A DNA stretch of 49,814 bases from CAXBCP01 sp963974055. Lineage in GTDB: Bacteria; Pseudomonadota; Alphaproteobacteria; MPNO01; UBA830. The position numbers and the translations under genes are program-made. Below the pieces are notes generated by a model. It was not told where the DNA came from, made no database searches, and was given only the letters and a program-made list of their open reading frames with translations. The stretch lies in assembly GCA_963974055.1 (NCBI GenBank), contig CAXBCP010000033.1, positions 1-49,814 on the forward strand, in the 5' to 3' direction. Shown one piece after another: positions 6,435-14,556 of this stretch. Numbering within the stretch: the first letter of the stretch is position 1; the number at the start of each line of letters is the position of its first letter.

Positions 6435-7502
6435 CTATTCGGCGGCCTGCGCCATATGGGACTGGTCTTCGGCGATGATCTTGTCCAGGGCCAGCCGCGC
6501 CAGCGACAATGCGCTGTCCGCATGGATTTCAACCAGGTCCCGTTCGGGGTTCAGGTCGATGCGGTCCTGCTGCGCTTCCATGATGATCTTGTCTTCGATG
6601 AAAGTCGGATAGATCTCGTCATACAGTTCCTGCGTCGCCGCGGGATCGTCCTGGCGGTAGCCGTTCGCCGCCGACCAGAAATAATGGAACGTGGTATCGG
6701 TTTCCGGCGTCGCCGCGTGCAGAAGACGCAGGTGGAAACCGTCCTGTTCGCGGTTTTCCGTCGCACCCTTGCCGACATCGACGGCCCCGGACCACTGGAG
6801 CACGACGCTCGGCCCGACATATTCGAATTCCTGCCAGCGGTCCACCAGACCGGTGAACTTGCCGCCCTTTACATAGGTCGGCGGCGGCTGGTGATCCATC
6901 ATCCAGCGGATGAAGTAGGCGCCGTTCTCGGTCTGGCGTTCCTCCATGTCCGCGCCGACATGGTTGAGGGGGTTGCCGCCGATGGTCTTGTTATGGACAT
7001 AGCCGAGATGGGTGAGGTCCATCAGATTGTCGATCATCAGCATGTAGTTCGACTTGATCTGGAACATCGACTTTTTATGCGGCCATTTTTTCTTGTCGTC
7101 GTGATAGGGGTAATCGACGATCTTGGATTCGTCGGCAAGCGCCGGGTCGCCCGTCCATATCCACAGGATTTCGTTGCGTTCCACCATGGGGAACGACTGA
7201 ACATGCGCCTGGGCGGGGATGTTCTTCTGGCCGGGAATGTCGACACAATTGCCCGACGTATCGAAGGTCAGCCCGTGATAGCCGCATTGCAGGCCCTGCT
7301 CGACCACGTGACCGTGGGTCAGCGGCGCCCCGCGATGGCAGCACCGGTCTTCCAGCGCGCCCACTTTGCCGTCGGCGTCCCGAAAAATCACCATCGGCTG
7401 GTTCATAATCGTCCGCGCGAGCAACCCGTTATCGAGTTCTTCGGCCCAGGCAGCAATGTACCAGGCGTTCCGCACGAATGGCTGATTGGCTTTCCGTGTC
7501 AT
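6435..7502 (-). CDS. Rieske (2Fe-2S) aromatic ring-hydroxylating oxygenase, VanA-like
   Basis: The 355-residue product is the catalytic subunit of a Rieske non-heme iron oxygenase of the vanillate O-demethylase type, which hydroxylates or demethylates aromatic acids with electrons from a separate reductase. The Rieske ligands are C54-x-H56 and C73-x2-H76 (CCHRGAP and CGYHGL). The mononuclear iron site is seen in NLMDLTHLGYVH. The start at 7502 (MTRKANQPF) has a GGGAG site; an upstream in-frame start at 7607 adds non-conserved residues. No reductase gene is adjacent. A second member of the family lies at 39037-40128. The N-terminal phrase NAWYIAAWAEEL is typical. Substrate is not known. Confidence 0.93.
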   Translation of the reverse strand: MTRKANQPFVRNAWYIAAWAEELDNGLLARTIMNQPMVIFRDADGKVGALEDRCCHRGAPLTHGHVVEQGLQCGYHGLTFDTSGNCVDIPGQKNIPAQAHVQSFPMVERNEILWIWTGDPALADESKIVDYPYHDDKKKWPHKKSMFQIKSNYMLMIDNLMDLTHLGYVHNKTIGGNPLNHVGADMEERQTENGAYFIRWMMDHQPPPTYVKGGKFTGLVDRWQEFEYVGPSVVLQWSGAVDVGKGATENREQDGFHLRLLHAATPETDTTFHYFWSAANGYRQDDPAATQELYDEIYPTFIEDKIIMEAQQDRIDLNPERDLVEIHADSALSLARLALDKIIAEDQSHMAQAAE

Positions 7503-7716
7503 CGTTCCACTCCCAAATGAATTCGCAACTACGTTCTTCCGAACACGATTCTTGCTATTTGTAAGGATACTAATCATTTCGGGCGCCGCAGGCAACAGAT
7601 TCCACACGCCGCCCGGCGGCCCCAGACTTGCCTTTTCGGCCCGATTTCATTAGCCAGTGGCATCGAATGAGCAGATTGGCAGCGTCAAGCGGCCAGAATC
7701 AGCACCGGAGCAGAAA

Positions 7717-7941
7717 ATGACACTGAATGAGATTACGCGGGTACAGGAATATCTCCGGCTGACGTTCAGCAACAATCGTATCAAGATCGTGCCGCCCAAG
7801 AAGCCCGACGCCCCGATAGAAGTTTACCTGGGCGATGAATTCATCGGCGTCCTGTATCGCGACGACGAGGAAGGCGAAATATCCTACACGCTCAATATTT
7901 CGATCCTCGAAGAAGACCTGCCGGCCGCCGTGTCGATTTGA
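7717..7941 (+). CDS. DUF3126 family protein
   Basis: The 74-residue product matches the short alphaproteobacterial DUF3126 family: VQEYLRLTFSN near the start, then EVYLGDEFIGVLYRDDEEGE and a short acidic end. No function is known for the family. The ATG at 7717 has CGGAG 6 bp upstream; a longer frame from 7657 adds 20 residues not seen in relatives. It is divergent from the Rieske gene and upstream of the GST gene on the same strand (82 bp gap), possibly co-transcribed with it. Confidence 0.88.
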   Translation: MTLNEITRVQEYLRLTFSNNRIKIVPPKKPDAPIEVYLGDEFIGVLYRDDEEGEISYTLNISILEEDLPAAVSI

Positions 7942-8023
7942 ACGGCGGGACAACGCCCGATTGGCGACGAACCGGGTTTGGGCTAACATCTCCGCCTGCC
8001 GATAACCGGAAAAGGACAGACAG

Positions 8024-8725
8024 ATGACCGTCAAATACCACCTCATCAGCTCGTTCACCTGACCGTGGGTTCAGCGCGCCGTGATTGCCATGCGCGCTAA
8101 AGACGTCGAGTTCGAGGTCACATTTATCAATCTCCGGGACAAGCCCGACTGGTTCCTGAAGATTTCGCCGCACGGGAAAGTTCCCGTGCTGAAAGTCGAC
8201 GACGAAATTCTTTTCGAGTCGAACGCCATCGCCGAATTTCTGGACGAAACGGTGCCGCCGCGTCTTCATCCCGAAGATCCGCTGCACCGGGCGCGCAACC
8301 GCGCCTGGACCGATTACGTCCCGACCTTCTCCAGCGCGCTGAGCGGCGTCTATTACACGAAGACCCGCGAAGACATGGAAGAAGGCCTCGCCAAGGCGCC
8401 GAAAGCGATCGAACGCCTTGAAGAGGCCATTGCCCGCGGACGCGGCAATGACGGCCCATATTTCAACGGGCCGAAACTGTCTTTGGTGGATGCGGCCTAT
8501 GCGCCGTTCCTCCAGCGTTTCCTGGTCGCGGACGGGTTCCTGAAAACGGGGCTGCTCGACGGCTTTCCCCTCGTCAAAGCCTGGGCCGACGCCCTGATGG
8601 CGAACGAGACCGTCAGCGGCGCCGTCGCGCCTCAGTTCCTGCAGGAATTCTACGGCAACCTGAAGCGGCGGGAATTCTATGTCGCGACGCTGATCGACGA
8701 CGCAGCGGTGCAGGCCGCAGAGTAA
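8024..8725 (+). CDS. Glutathione S-transferase family protein, probable selenoprotein (in-frame TGA, Sec at residue 13)
   Basis: From the ATG at 8024, with AAGGA 7 bp upstream, one frame runs to 8725 with a single internal stop, TGA at 8060-8062. Before it comes MTVKYHLISSFT and after it PWVQRAVIAM, so the TGA replaces the residue normally Cys in the CPxxQR active-site turn of thioredoxin-fold GSTs. The rest is intact: the thioredoxin-like N-domain includes KISPHGKVPVL and ESNAIAEFLDE, then an all-helical C-domain to residue 233. The frame shows no other damage, against a pseudogene. A stem-loop at 8073-8098 fits a bacterial SECIS. A GST family is among the selenoproteins reported from marine bacterial metagenomes, from memory. 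Without Sec insertion only a fragment from GTG 8081 or ATG 8090, lacking the first strand, could be made. selA, selB, selD and tRNA-Sec are not in the window. Confidence 0.85.
8060..8062 (+). other. In-frame TGA, candidate selenocysteine codon
   Basis: TGA is codon 13 of the GST reading frame, directly before the Pro-Trp of the active-site turn. Recoding as selenocysteine would give a U-P-W motif in place of C-P-W. Alternatives are a nonsense mutation or a base-calling error of TGC/TGT to TGA. Confidence 0.8.
8073..8098 (+). promoter_or_regulatory. Candidate bacterial SECIS stem-loop
   Basis: Perfect 7-bp arms AGCGCGC (8073-8079) and GCGCGCT (8092-8098) enclose a 12-nt loop, CGTGATTGCCAT. 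The loop begins 18 nt after the TGA, and G is its second base. The bacterial SECIS consensus asks for a loop 16-37 nt after UGA with G in one of the first two loop positions, so the fit is good. A 3-bp extension inside the loop is possible and would alter the apical loop. Confidence 0.7.
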
Positions 8726-8743
8726 GCCGCGGGGCAGCCGGTC

Positions 8744-9160
8744 ATGGAATTTGCCGGAACGAACTATCCCGGGGTCGCGGTTGCGGCGGTCGCCGGCTAT
8801 GCCTTCGGGGCGGTCTACTACATGATCCTCGGCAGGCAGTGGATGTCCGCGCTCGGCAAAACCGAGGCGGAAATAAAGGGCGACGGCGCAAAGCCGTGGC
8901 CCTTTATTATTGCCTTTGTGGCGCAACTGATCATGGCCTGGGTGCTGTCAGGCATTATCGGGCATCTCGGGACCGGCCAGGTTACGCCGGTCAACGGGGT
9001 TATTTCCGGCGCGTTCGTCTGGTTCGGCTTCGTGCTGACCACCCTGGCGGTCAGTCACGGATTCCAGCGGGCAAAGACATCGCTGACGGTCATCGACGGC
9101 GCGCACTGGCTGGGGGTCCTTCTGATCCAGGGCCTCGTCATCGGCCTGTTCGGAGTCTGA
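8744..9160 (+). CDS. DUF1761 family membrane protein
   Basis: The 138-residue product has four hydrophobic segments, near residues 10-28, 52-70, 83-103 and 118-137. The N-terminal GYAFGAVYYMILGRQWM with a Trp-rich loop and the HGFQRAK segment match DUF1761, an uncharacterised inner-membrane family. It begins 18 bp after the GST stop on the same strand, so co-transcription is likely. It ends head to head with the sensor kinase stop at 9161. Confidence 0.85.
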   Translation: MEFAGTNYPGVAVAAVAGYAFGAVYYMILGRQWMSALGKTEAEIKGDGAKPWPFIIAFVAQLIMAWVLSGIIGHLGTGQVTPVNGVISGAFVWFGFVLTTLAVSHGFQRAKTSLTVIDGAHWLGVLLIQGLVIGLFGV

Positions 9161-10564
9161 TCAGCGCCCCTTGCCCGGCAGTTCGATCTCGACGCTGAGC
9201 CCGCCCAGCGCCGATTCGCCGAGACGCATTTCACCGTCATAGAGCGCGACGATATCGCTGACGATAGACAACCCGAACCCGGTGCCGGGCGGTGCTTCGT
9301 CCAGGCGGCCGCCCCAGTTGAGCGCCGCGTCGCGCTGAGCGGCGGTAATGCCGGGTCCGTCGTCCTCGATGCGCACGACCAGGTTCCCGTCCCGCTTTTC
9401 GGCAGACAGAACGACCCTTTCCTCGGCGAATTTGTGGGCATTGGACACAAGATTGCTGACCATCGCTTCGAGATCGTGGCGCGCCACGAAAAAATTCAGC
9501 CCCGCATCGCAACGGCACGAAATATCCAGCGGCGTCCGGCGATAGACGATCGAAAACCCCTCGGCGATATCGGTCAGGGCATCGGCTATCGCGGTCTGGC
9601 GCTGGACCTGGCCTTCCGGCCCGATGGCGCGCGCCAGGCTTGAATAGCGGTCCACCAGGCCCGCCATCCGTTCGACCTGGCGTTCCAGCATCGGCGTGTC
9701 GACAGCCCCGCTCAGCCCGTTCTTCATGATTGCCAGCGGGTGGTTGATGTCATGGGCGATCTTGCTGACGTATTTCCGGGTGCGGTCGATCAGCATCGTG
9801 TTCTGTTGCAGCAGGCCGTTCATCCGGTCCACCAGGCGCTGCAATTCGCGCGGGTGCCGCCCCTCGATGGTTTCGCTGCCGCCATCCTCGTAATTGTCCA
9901 TCGCGCCCGCGACCCTGCCGAGATCGCGGCGCAGGGCGAGAACGATTACCGTCAGCATCCCGAAAATGGCGAGCGACACGGGAATCACGGCAAGAACGAA
10001 CAGATCCCGCAGCCGCGCCGTATGCTGCGCGACGTAGTCTTCGTACTGTTCGGCGCTGACACCGACCAGGTAATGCACGCGGATCGTCCGGTTTGCGTCG
10101 TCGTCCGACCGGAAAGGCGGCACCTCGTCGACGATACGTTCGGCGATCCGCATGGTCCCGAGCGGCGTGACGGCGTCGGAGATGGTGAATTCCGATCCGG
10201 GCGCGGTTACCCGGGGCTTTATCCCGGCGCCGGTCAGCCGCAGCAGCGGCGATACGTCGATGACCGCACCGGCCTCGGATATCTGCCAGATCCAGCCGAC
10301 ATCGGGACTGCCGATCACCGGATTCGGCGCCGGCGCGCCGGTGTCGCCGGACCGCGCGGGACCGCCGGCCTCCCGGCTCGCCCAGTAGCCGCGCAGCTGA
10401 TCGGCAAACTGAATGAGGCGGGTATCCACCACTTCGCGCGATACTTCGCGCGCGGCAGCACCGAACAGTGCCCAGAACAGCAGAATGCTGGCGGCAAACA
10501 GCAGCAGCGCCCAGAGACCGATCCGGCCGACCAGCGATGCCGGCAACGGCACGAGGGCGCTCAT
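9161..10564 (-). CDS. Sensor histidine kinase
   Basis: The 467-residue product is a membrane-bound histidine kinase. It has a transmembrane segment at about 13-35, a periplasmic sensor region, a second segment near 190-212 (LFVLAVIPVSLAIFGMLTVI), a HAMP-like linker, an H-box KIAHDINHPLAIM, an N-box with VSNLVSNAHKFA, and the ATP-binding boxes EDDGPGI and GTGFGLSIV. The layout is like PhoQ-type kinases. Its start overlaps the stop of the response regulator by 4 bp (ATGA), so the two are translationally coupled. It is part of a PepSY/regulator/kinase unit divergent from the envelope cluster at 11923-18530, which is therefore a likely target. Confidence 0.93.
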   Translation of the reverse strand: MSALVPLPASLVGRIGLWALLLFAASILLFWALFGAAAREVSREVVDTRLIQFADQLRGYWASREAGGPARSGDTGAPAPNPVIGSPDVGWIWQISEAGAVIDVSPLLRLTGAGIKPRVTAPGSEFTISDAVTPLGTMRIAERIVDEVPPFRSDDDANRTIRVHYLVGVSAEQYEDYVAQHTARLRDLFVLAVIPVSLAIFGMLTVIVLALRRDLGRVAGAMDNYEDGGSETIEGRHPRELQRLVDRMNGLLQQNTMLIDRTRKYVSKIAHDINHPLAIMKNGLSGAVDTPMLERQVERMAGLVDRYSSLARAIGPEGQVQRQTAIADALTDIAEGFSIVYRRTPLDISCRCDAGLNFFVARHDLEAMVSNLVSNAHKFAEERVVLSAEKRDGNLVVRIEDDGPGITAAQRDAALNWGGRLDEAPPGTGFGLSIVSDIVALYDGEMRLGESALGGLSVEIELPGKGR

Positions 10565-11280
10565 TCGGGGTCCGGTGCGCCCGGCGGCGTGCCCGGTGCG
10601 GCGGCCGCATCCTCCGCGGCCTCGGCGAGGCGGTAGCCGTAGCCGAACACGGTCTGAATCGCCGCCTTGCCGAGCTTGTCGCGCAGCCGGCTGATGAAGA
10701 CAGGGATTTCATTCGATGTCTTGATCGTTTCCCCGTCGAAATTGTGCTTCGCGAGCTCGTCGGCCGGCACCGGACGGTCCGCATTGACCGCCAGATAATG
10801 CAGAATGCGGTATTCGGACGGCGACAGCTTCACCGGTGCGCCGTCAAACCAGACACGCAGCGCCTGGGTGTCGATCCGGATGGCGCCGTGCTCGATGACC
10901 GGTTTTTTCACACCCGGCCCGCCGGAATTCACGACGCTGCGCACCCAGTCGAGCAGCAATTCGAGATCGACGGGTTTCGTCAGGTAGTTGGTGGCGCCGG
11001 CCCGGATACCTTCCTTCATGTCGCCGACCTCCTTGCGCGATCCGGTCAGCACGATCACCGGCATGACAAGCCCGTTGTCGCGCCAGCGTTTCAGCACGCT
11101 GAACCCGTCCATCGTCGGCAGACCGGGGTCGAGAATGACGCCGTCATAGGTGTTGTCGAGACCGTATTCGAGACCTTCCTGGCCGTCATGGATGACGTCT
11201 ACGGCGAAATTCTCGTCGCGCAGCATCGCGGCAATCTGTTCGGCAAGTTCCGTATCGTCTTCGAGCACGAGAATGCGCAT
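10561..11280 (-). CDS. OmpR/PhoB-family response regulator
   Basis: The 239-residue product has an N-terminal receiver domain with acidic pocket EDD at residues 7-9, phospho-acceptor D51 in VILDPGLPTMDG and the conserved Lys in YLTKPVD. The C-terminal winged helix includes LSPSEYRILHYLAV and the end strand VFGYGYRL. A tail rich in Ala, Pro and Glu follows the DNA-binding domain. It is cognate to the overlapping kinase gene. The PepSY gene lies upstream with a 9-bp gap, so the three genes form one operon. Confidence 0.94.
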   Translation of the reverse strand: MRILVLEDDTELAEQIAAMLRDENFAVDVIHDGQEGLEYGLDNTYDGVILDPGLPTMDGFSVLKRWRDNGLVMPVIVLTGSRKEVGDMKEGIRAGATNYLTKPVDLELLLDWVRSVVNSGGPGVKKPVIEHGAIRIDTQALRVWFDGAPVKLSPSEYRILHYLAVNADRPVPADELAKHNFDGETIKTSNEIPVFISRLRDKLGKAAIQTVFGYGYRLAEAAEDAAAAPGTPPGAPDPE

Positions 11281-11289
11281 CTTCCGGTC

Positions 11290-11676
11290 CTATCTTCCGA
11301 AGCCGCGGCGGATATCGCGATCGGGCCGGTTCGCGCCGTCGCGCCCGAACAGGCGGTCCCGGGGCCGGGGCGGATTTGTTGCGCGGCGCTGCTGGCGGCG
11401 GTCCGAATCGCCGACGACGCCGCCGGTCTGCGGGTCGATATAAACCAGAATCACCCGGTCGTCGGGGCGCAAAATGCGCACCTCGTACAAATACCTGCCG
11501 CCGTTGGGTTTCACATGGGTGCCCAGAATCCGCCCCTGGTACCGGGGATTGTTCTTCAGGCGCGCCAGGGCGCCGGCGATCTCTGGCGGGCCGGACTGGG
11601 CGTAAGCGATTGAATTCATTGAATTCAATGCACCGAGAAACAGGACCAGGGCCAATATGGAGATTAATTTACGCAT
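11290..11676 (-). CDS. Secreted PepSY-like domain protein
   Basis: The 128-residue product has a signal peptide (RKLISILALVLFLGALNS, cleavage near AYAQ) and a short PepSY-like domain with YQGRILGTHV, YLYEVRIL and VYIDPQTGGVVG. The C-terminus is rich in Arg and Asp. Small secreted PepSY proteins often sit first in two-component operons in this group and may modulate the kinase in the periplasm; that role is inferred. It is the first gene of the minus-strand operon and divergent from the envelope cluster across a 246-bp intergenic region. Confidence 0.85.
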   Translation of the reverse strand: MRKLISILALVLFLGALNSMNSIAYAQSGPPEIAGALARLKNNPRYQGRILGTHVKPNGGRYLYEVRILRPDDRVILVYIDPQTGGVVGDSDRRQQRRATNPPRPRDRLFGRDGANRPDRDIRRGFGR

Positions 11677-11922
11677 TCGGCTCCGAAGGTAAGGGGCATT
11701 CGTTAAATATGGAACACCGCCCGCGTTAGGCGACGTTTATCTGCATTAAAATCTCCTAACAACGCTGGCATGCAATCGAAATCGCATATGCCCCACATTT
11801 CCCCCGACGCCGCGAAAGGCCGACACGGGAAACTGGAAATGAAGATCAACCTCGCGACCACAATTTCCGTTCCGGCCGGACAGCAGCGCCCAACCGAAGG
11901 CCAACAGAGAAGGAACGGAATT
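11677..11922. promoter_or_regulatory. Divergent promoter region between the two-component operon and the envelope cluster
   Basis: The 246 bp separate two divergent operons and must hold both promoters. An AT-richer stretch around 11700-11760 is the likeliest promoter site. No long inverted repeat or clear -35/-10 pair stands out. An in-frame extension of the glycine-zipper gene runs back to 11770 but lacks a ribosome-binding site and signal peptide. Confidence 0.4.
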
Positions 11923-12627
11923 ATGTCGACCCTGATGAAAACTCTGAAGAACGCGACGATCGCATCCATCGGTGCGGTGGCCCTGCTTGCCGCCGGCATT
12001 CCGTCCGCCAGCGCCGATCAGTACCGCAACGGTGTCCGCGGCAAGAAAGTCGTCGTCATCCACAAGAACCAGCGTCAGGCCCGCCGTCCCGCCCGGAAGG
12101 TAAAAGTGGTCAAACACTATTACGCGCCGAAGCCGGCCAAGGTGGTGCATCACCACTACAGGCCGGCACCGGTGAAGGTTGTCCATCATCACTACAAGCC
12201 GCGCCGCAACTATCGTCCGGCAAATGTTCGGATGAACAACCAGACCGGCGGGCTGATCATCGGCGCGCTGCTCGGCGCGGCGACCGGATCGCAGTTCGGC
12301 AAGGGGAACGGCCGGGTCGCAGCCGTCCTGACCGGCACCGTGCTCGGCGCGGTGATCGGCGGCCAGATCGGCAACTCGATGGACCGGGCAGATCATGTCC
12401 AGGTGCAGAACGCCATGGAAACGGTCCCGACCGGCCGCTCGGTGAACTGGCAGAACCCGGATAACGGCAACCAGTACACCGTTACTCCGACCCGCACCTA
12501 CCGCACGGCCAGCAATGGCGATTGCCGCGACTACGACGCGTGGGTGTTCATCGGCGGATACGAACGCAAGGTGACGGGCACTGCCTGCCGCACGCCGGAC
12601 GGCGCCTGGCAGCAGGTTCAGGGCTGA
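11923..12627 (+). CDS. Glycine-zipper 2TM-domain surface protein with His-rich repeats
   Basis: The 234-residue product has a signal peptide (residues 1-31, ending SASA), a basic region with three KVV-H-H-Y type repeats (KVVKHYY, KVVHHHY, KVVHHHY) that could bind metal, a glycine zipper GLIIGALLGAATGSQFG and TVLGAVIGGQIGNSMD, and a C-terminal domain with NPDNGNQYTVTPTRTY and C-residues typical of 17-kDa surface antigen relatives. It is probably outer-membrane or periplasmic. The ATG at 11923 has AGAAGGAA upstream. It is the first gene of the ten-gene plus-strand cluster. The His-rich repeats are unusual for the family. Confidence 0.87.
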   Translation: MSTLMKTLKNATIASIGAVALLAAGIPSASADQYRNGVRGKKVVVIHKNQRQARRPARKVKVVKHYYAPKPAKVVHHHYRPAPVKVVHHHYKPRRNYRPANVRMNNQTGGLIIGALLGAATGSQFGKGNGRVAAVLTGTVLGAVIGGQIGNSMDRADHVQVQNAMETVPTGRSVNWQNPDNGNQYTVTPTRTYRTASNGDCRDYDAWVFIGGYERKVTGTACRTPDGAWQQVQG

Positions 12628-12650
12628 CGGAAGACGCCGGAGGAATCGCC

Positions 12651-13469
12651 ATGAAACGCTTTGTCTTCCTTCGTCGCGGTTTGTTCGGGCACCGGGCCGG
12701 ACCGGCGATCGCTGCAGGTGTAATCTGCCTCGGCATCGCCGGGCCGGCCGCCTCGGACCAGACATTCGCGCCGGTCGCCTCGGAAATTCTGTCCGGTATA
12801 CGCGGCGCGAAAGTGTCCGGAATCCCGGCGACCAGCGGCTACGGCGCCCCGACCATCGCCATCCGGTCGTTTGCGAAGAACGAACCGCCGATCCCGGCCG
12901 AGGTCGCCAATGCCTGGAACCGGCGCCTGCTCGCCGAGCTTCACCGCCAGGCGCGCGGCCAGTTCGAGTTCGTCGACATGTCGGCGATCAACGCGCTGGT
13001 CCAGACCATCCGGGCGTCGGGCGATCCGGCGGGCACCAAGGCCGACCGGATCGCCGACCTGAAAGCCAATATCCGCGCCGATATCCTTGTATCCGGATCT
13101 ATCACCCTGGCCCGCGAAACGCCTGTCCTGACCTATCAGGCGCTGGGCGTCGAAAACGGCAGATTGCTGTCAACGTCGGCACCGCGCCACATGAACTGGC
13201 CGGAACGCACGCCGGCGAAACCGGTCCGCGTGGTGTCGAGCGACGTTCCGGTCATTCCGGCCGCCGCCAACCCGCGGGGCTATCGCCCGATGGTCGAGGA
13301 AACCGAGCGCCTGCTCGCCGGCATGGGATACGACCCCGGCCCCGTCGACGGGGTTCTTACCTGGCAGACCCGCGAAGCGTTGCGCGCCTATCAGTCCGAT
13401 TCCGCCCTGCCCGTGAACGGCCGCATGACCCGGCGGTCCGTCGAAAACATGCGCCGCGACCGGCGCTGA
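12651..13469 (+). CDS. Secreted peptidoglycan-binding domain protein
   Basis: The 272-residue product has a basic N-terminus and hydrophobic signal (AGPAIAAGVICLGIAGPAAS). The middle, about residues 60-180, has the strand-helix pattern AIRSFAKNEPP, LLAELHRQARGQFEFVD and IRADILVSGSI, reminiscent of LpoB/FlgO/CsgG-type domains; that is a tentative reading. The C-terminus is a PG_binding_1 repeat: ERLLAGMGYDPGPVDG then TREALRAYQ. It likely sits in the periplasm on the cell wall. The ATG at 12651 has GGAGGA 6 bp upstream. It lies 23 bp after the glycine-zipper gene. Confidence 0.82.
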   Translation: MKRFVFLRRGLFGHRAGPAIAAGVICLGIAGPAASDQTFAPVASEILSGIRGAKVSGIPATSGYGAPTIAIRSFAKNEPPIPAEVANAWNRRLLAELHRQARGQFEFVDMSAINALVQTIRASGDPAGTKADRIADLKANIRADILVSGSITLARETPVLTYQALGVENGRLLSTSAPRHMNWPERTPAKPVRVVSSDVPVIPAAANPRGYRPMVEETERLLAGMGYDPGPVDGVLTWQTREALRAYQSDSALPVNGRMTRRSVENMRRDRR

Positions 13470-13491
13470 ACAGAGCCCAAGGACGAGAACG

Positions 13492-13959
13492 ATGACCCTG
13501 CATGCTTCCGCCCCCGACAACACCACGTCCGAAAACGCGATGACCGAGATCGCGCTGGCGCTTGCCATGGGGTTCTTCAGCCTCATGGTCCTGACGCTGA
13601 TTTCAATGGGGGCCGGCCAGAGCGCCCGGACCGCGCCGGATGTCATGGCTCTCGCGCCGCCCGCGACGCCGGCAGAAACGGCACCCGCCGAAACGGCGCC
13701 CGGCAAGGATCTCATCATCATCTTCGACGGCAAACGCTTCCTCGATACGCGGCTTCGTCCCGTCGATCCCCAAACGGTCGTCCAGTCGACGACCGGGCCC
13801 GCGCGCCGTGTCGTGCTCGCACTCGATCCTTCCCTCCCCCTTAAGGAAGCGATGGCGGCACGCGCGCGGGTCAACGCCCCCAACCTGGTTGTTTCGAGCC
13901 TCGACGCCCGCTGGCAGAAGGCCCTCGCCGCAGCGGCGGCGGCGGGAGGCGACCGATGA
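13492..13959 (+). CDS. ExbD-like single-pass membrane protein
   Basis: The 155-residue product has a cytosolic tail, one transmembrane helix at about 20-40 preceded by an acidic residue (E19 in MTEIALALAMGFF), a Pro/Ala-rich link, and a periplasmic domain with DLIIIFDGKRFLD, RRVVLALDPSLPLKEAM and APNLVVSSL. This strand-helix order resembles ExbD/TolR, where an Asp at the helix carries protons; here Glu at the membrane edge could take that role. Similarity is by pattern, not a strong motif. An ExbB/TolQ-like gene lies in the same operon at 16502. The stop overlaps the next start (ATGA at 13956-13959). Confidence 0.6.
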   Translation: MTLHASAPDNTTSENAMTEIALALAMGFFSLMVLTLISMGAGQSARTAPDVMALAPPATPAETAPAETAPGKDLIIIFDGKRFLDTRLRPVDPQTVVQSTTGPARRVVLALDPSLPLKEAMAARARVNAPNLVVSSLDARWQKALAAAAAAGGDR

Positions 13960-14495
13960 CCGCGCCCCGCACTACCCGCACCGCCCCCGCGGCTTTCGGG
14001 ACGGTTGCCACCCTCCTGCTCGCCGTCGCCCTGCTCGTCGGATGCGCCGGCCCGGTGACGGCCGTCAGCCCCCCGCCGAGCGCATCGGCCGTGAAACAGA
14101 TGGTGGTTCGCGAAGCCCGCAACATGGGAATCCCCGCGTCGCTCGCCCTTGCGGTCGCGCATGCGGAATCAAGCTTCAATGCCCGGGCCCGCAGCCATAA
14201 GGGCGCGCGCGGCGTGATGCAGATCATGCCGGCCACCGCCCGCGGCGAGTACGGCATTCATCCGGACACGCTGTGGGACGCCCGGGTGAATATCCGCCTC
14301 GGCCTTCATTTTCTGGGCCGCCTTATCAGGCGCTATGACGGGCGCACCGACCTGGCGCTGTCCTATTACAACGGCGGATCCGCCGTCGGCCGGCCCGGAC
14401 GCGCACGGGTGATCCCGGCGACGCGGCGCTACGTCAGAAAGGTTCAGCAACTGCGCAGCCATTACCGCCAGCAGCTTCTGCGCGGGCTGGTCTGA
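13956..14495 (+). CDS. Lytic transglycosylase (SLT domain) lipoprotein
   Basis: The 179-residue product is a predicted lipoprotein with lipobox LVGC at Cys30, followed by an SLT-type transglycosylase domain. The catalytic Glu is E71 in AHAESSFN; other family motifs are GARGVMQIMPATA, NIRLGLHFL and ALSYYNGG. Such enzymes cleave the MurNAc-GlcNAc bond of peptidoglycan to form anhydro ends. It overlaps the ExbD-like gene by 4 bp, so they are probably translationally coupled. The context suggests local wall opening for an envelope-spanning complex. Confidence 0.93.
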   Translation: MTAPRTTRTAPAAFGTVATLLLAVALLVGCAGPVTAVSPPPSASAVKQMVVREARNMGIPASLALAVAHAESSFNARARSHKGARGVMQIMPATARGEYGIHPDTLWDARVNIRLGLHFLGRLIRRYDGRTDLALSYYNGGSAVGRPGRARVIPATRRYVRKVQQLRSHYRQQLLRGLV

Positions 14496-14556
14496 CATGT
14501 CCGGAATCCCGCTTTTTCAATCCGTCTCGTCCCGTCTCATCAAGGAGGATCGATCC

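Noticed and set aside
8081..8725. GST gene starting at GTG 8081 as a normal short gene
   Set aside because: This start removes the first strand and the active-site turn and has no ribosome-binding site, while the ATG at 8024 has a good one and continues the family sequence across the TGA.
8024..8725. GST gene as a pseudogene broken by a nonsense mutation
   Set aside because: There is no other damage in 233 codons, the TGA replaces exactly the catalytic Cys and a SECIS-like hairpin follows. A sequencing error cannot be excluded from sequence alone.
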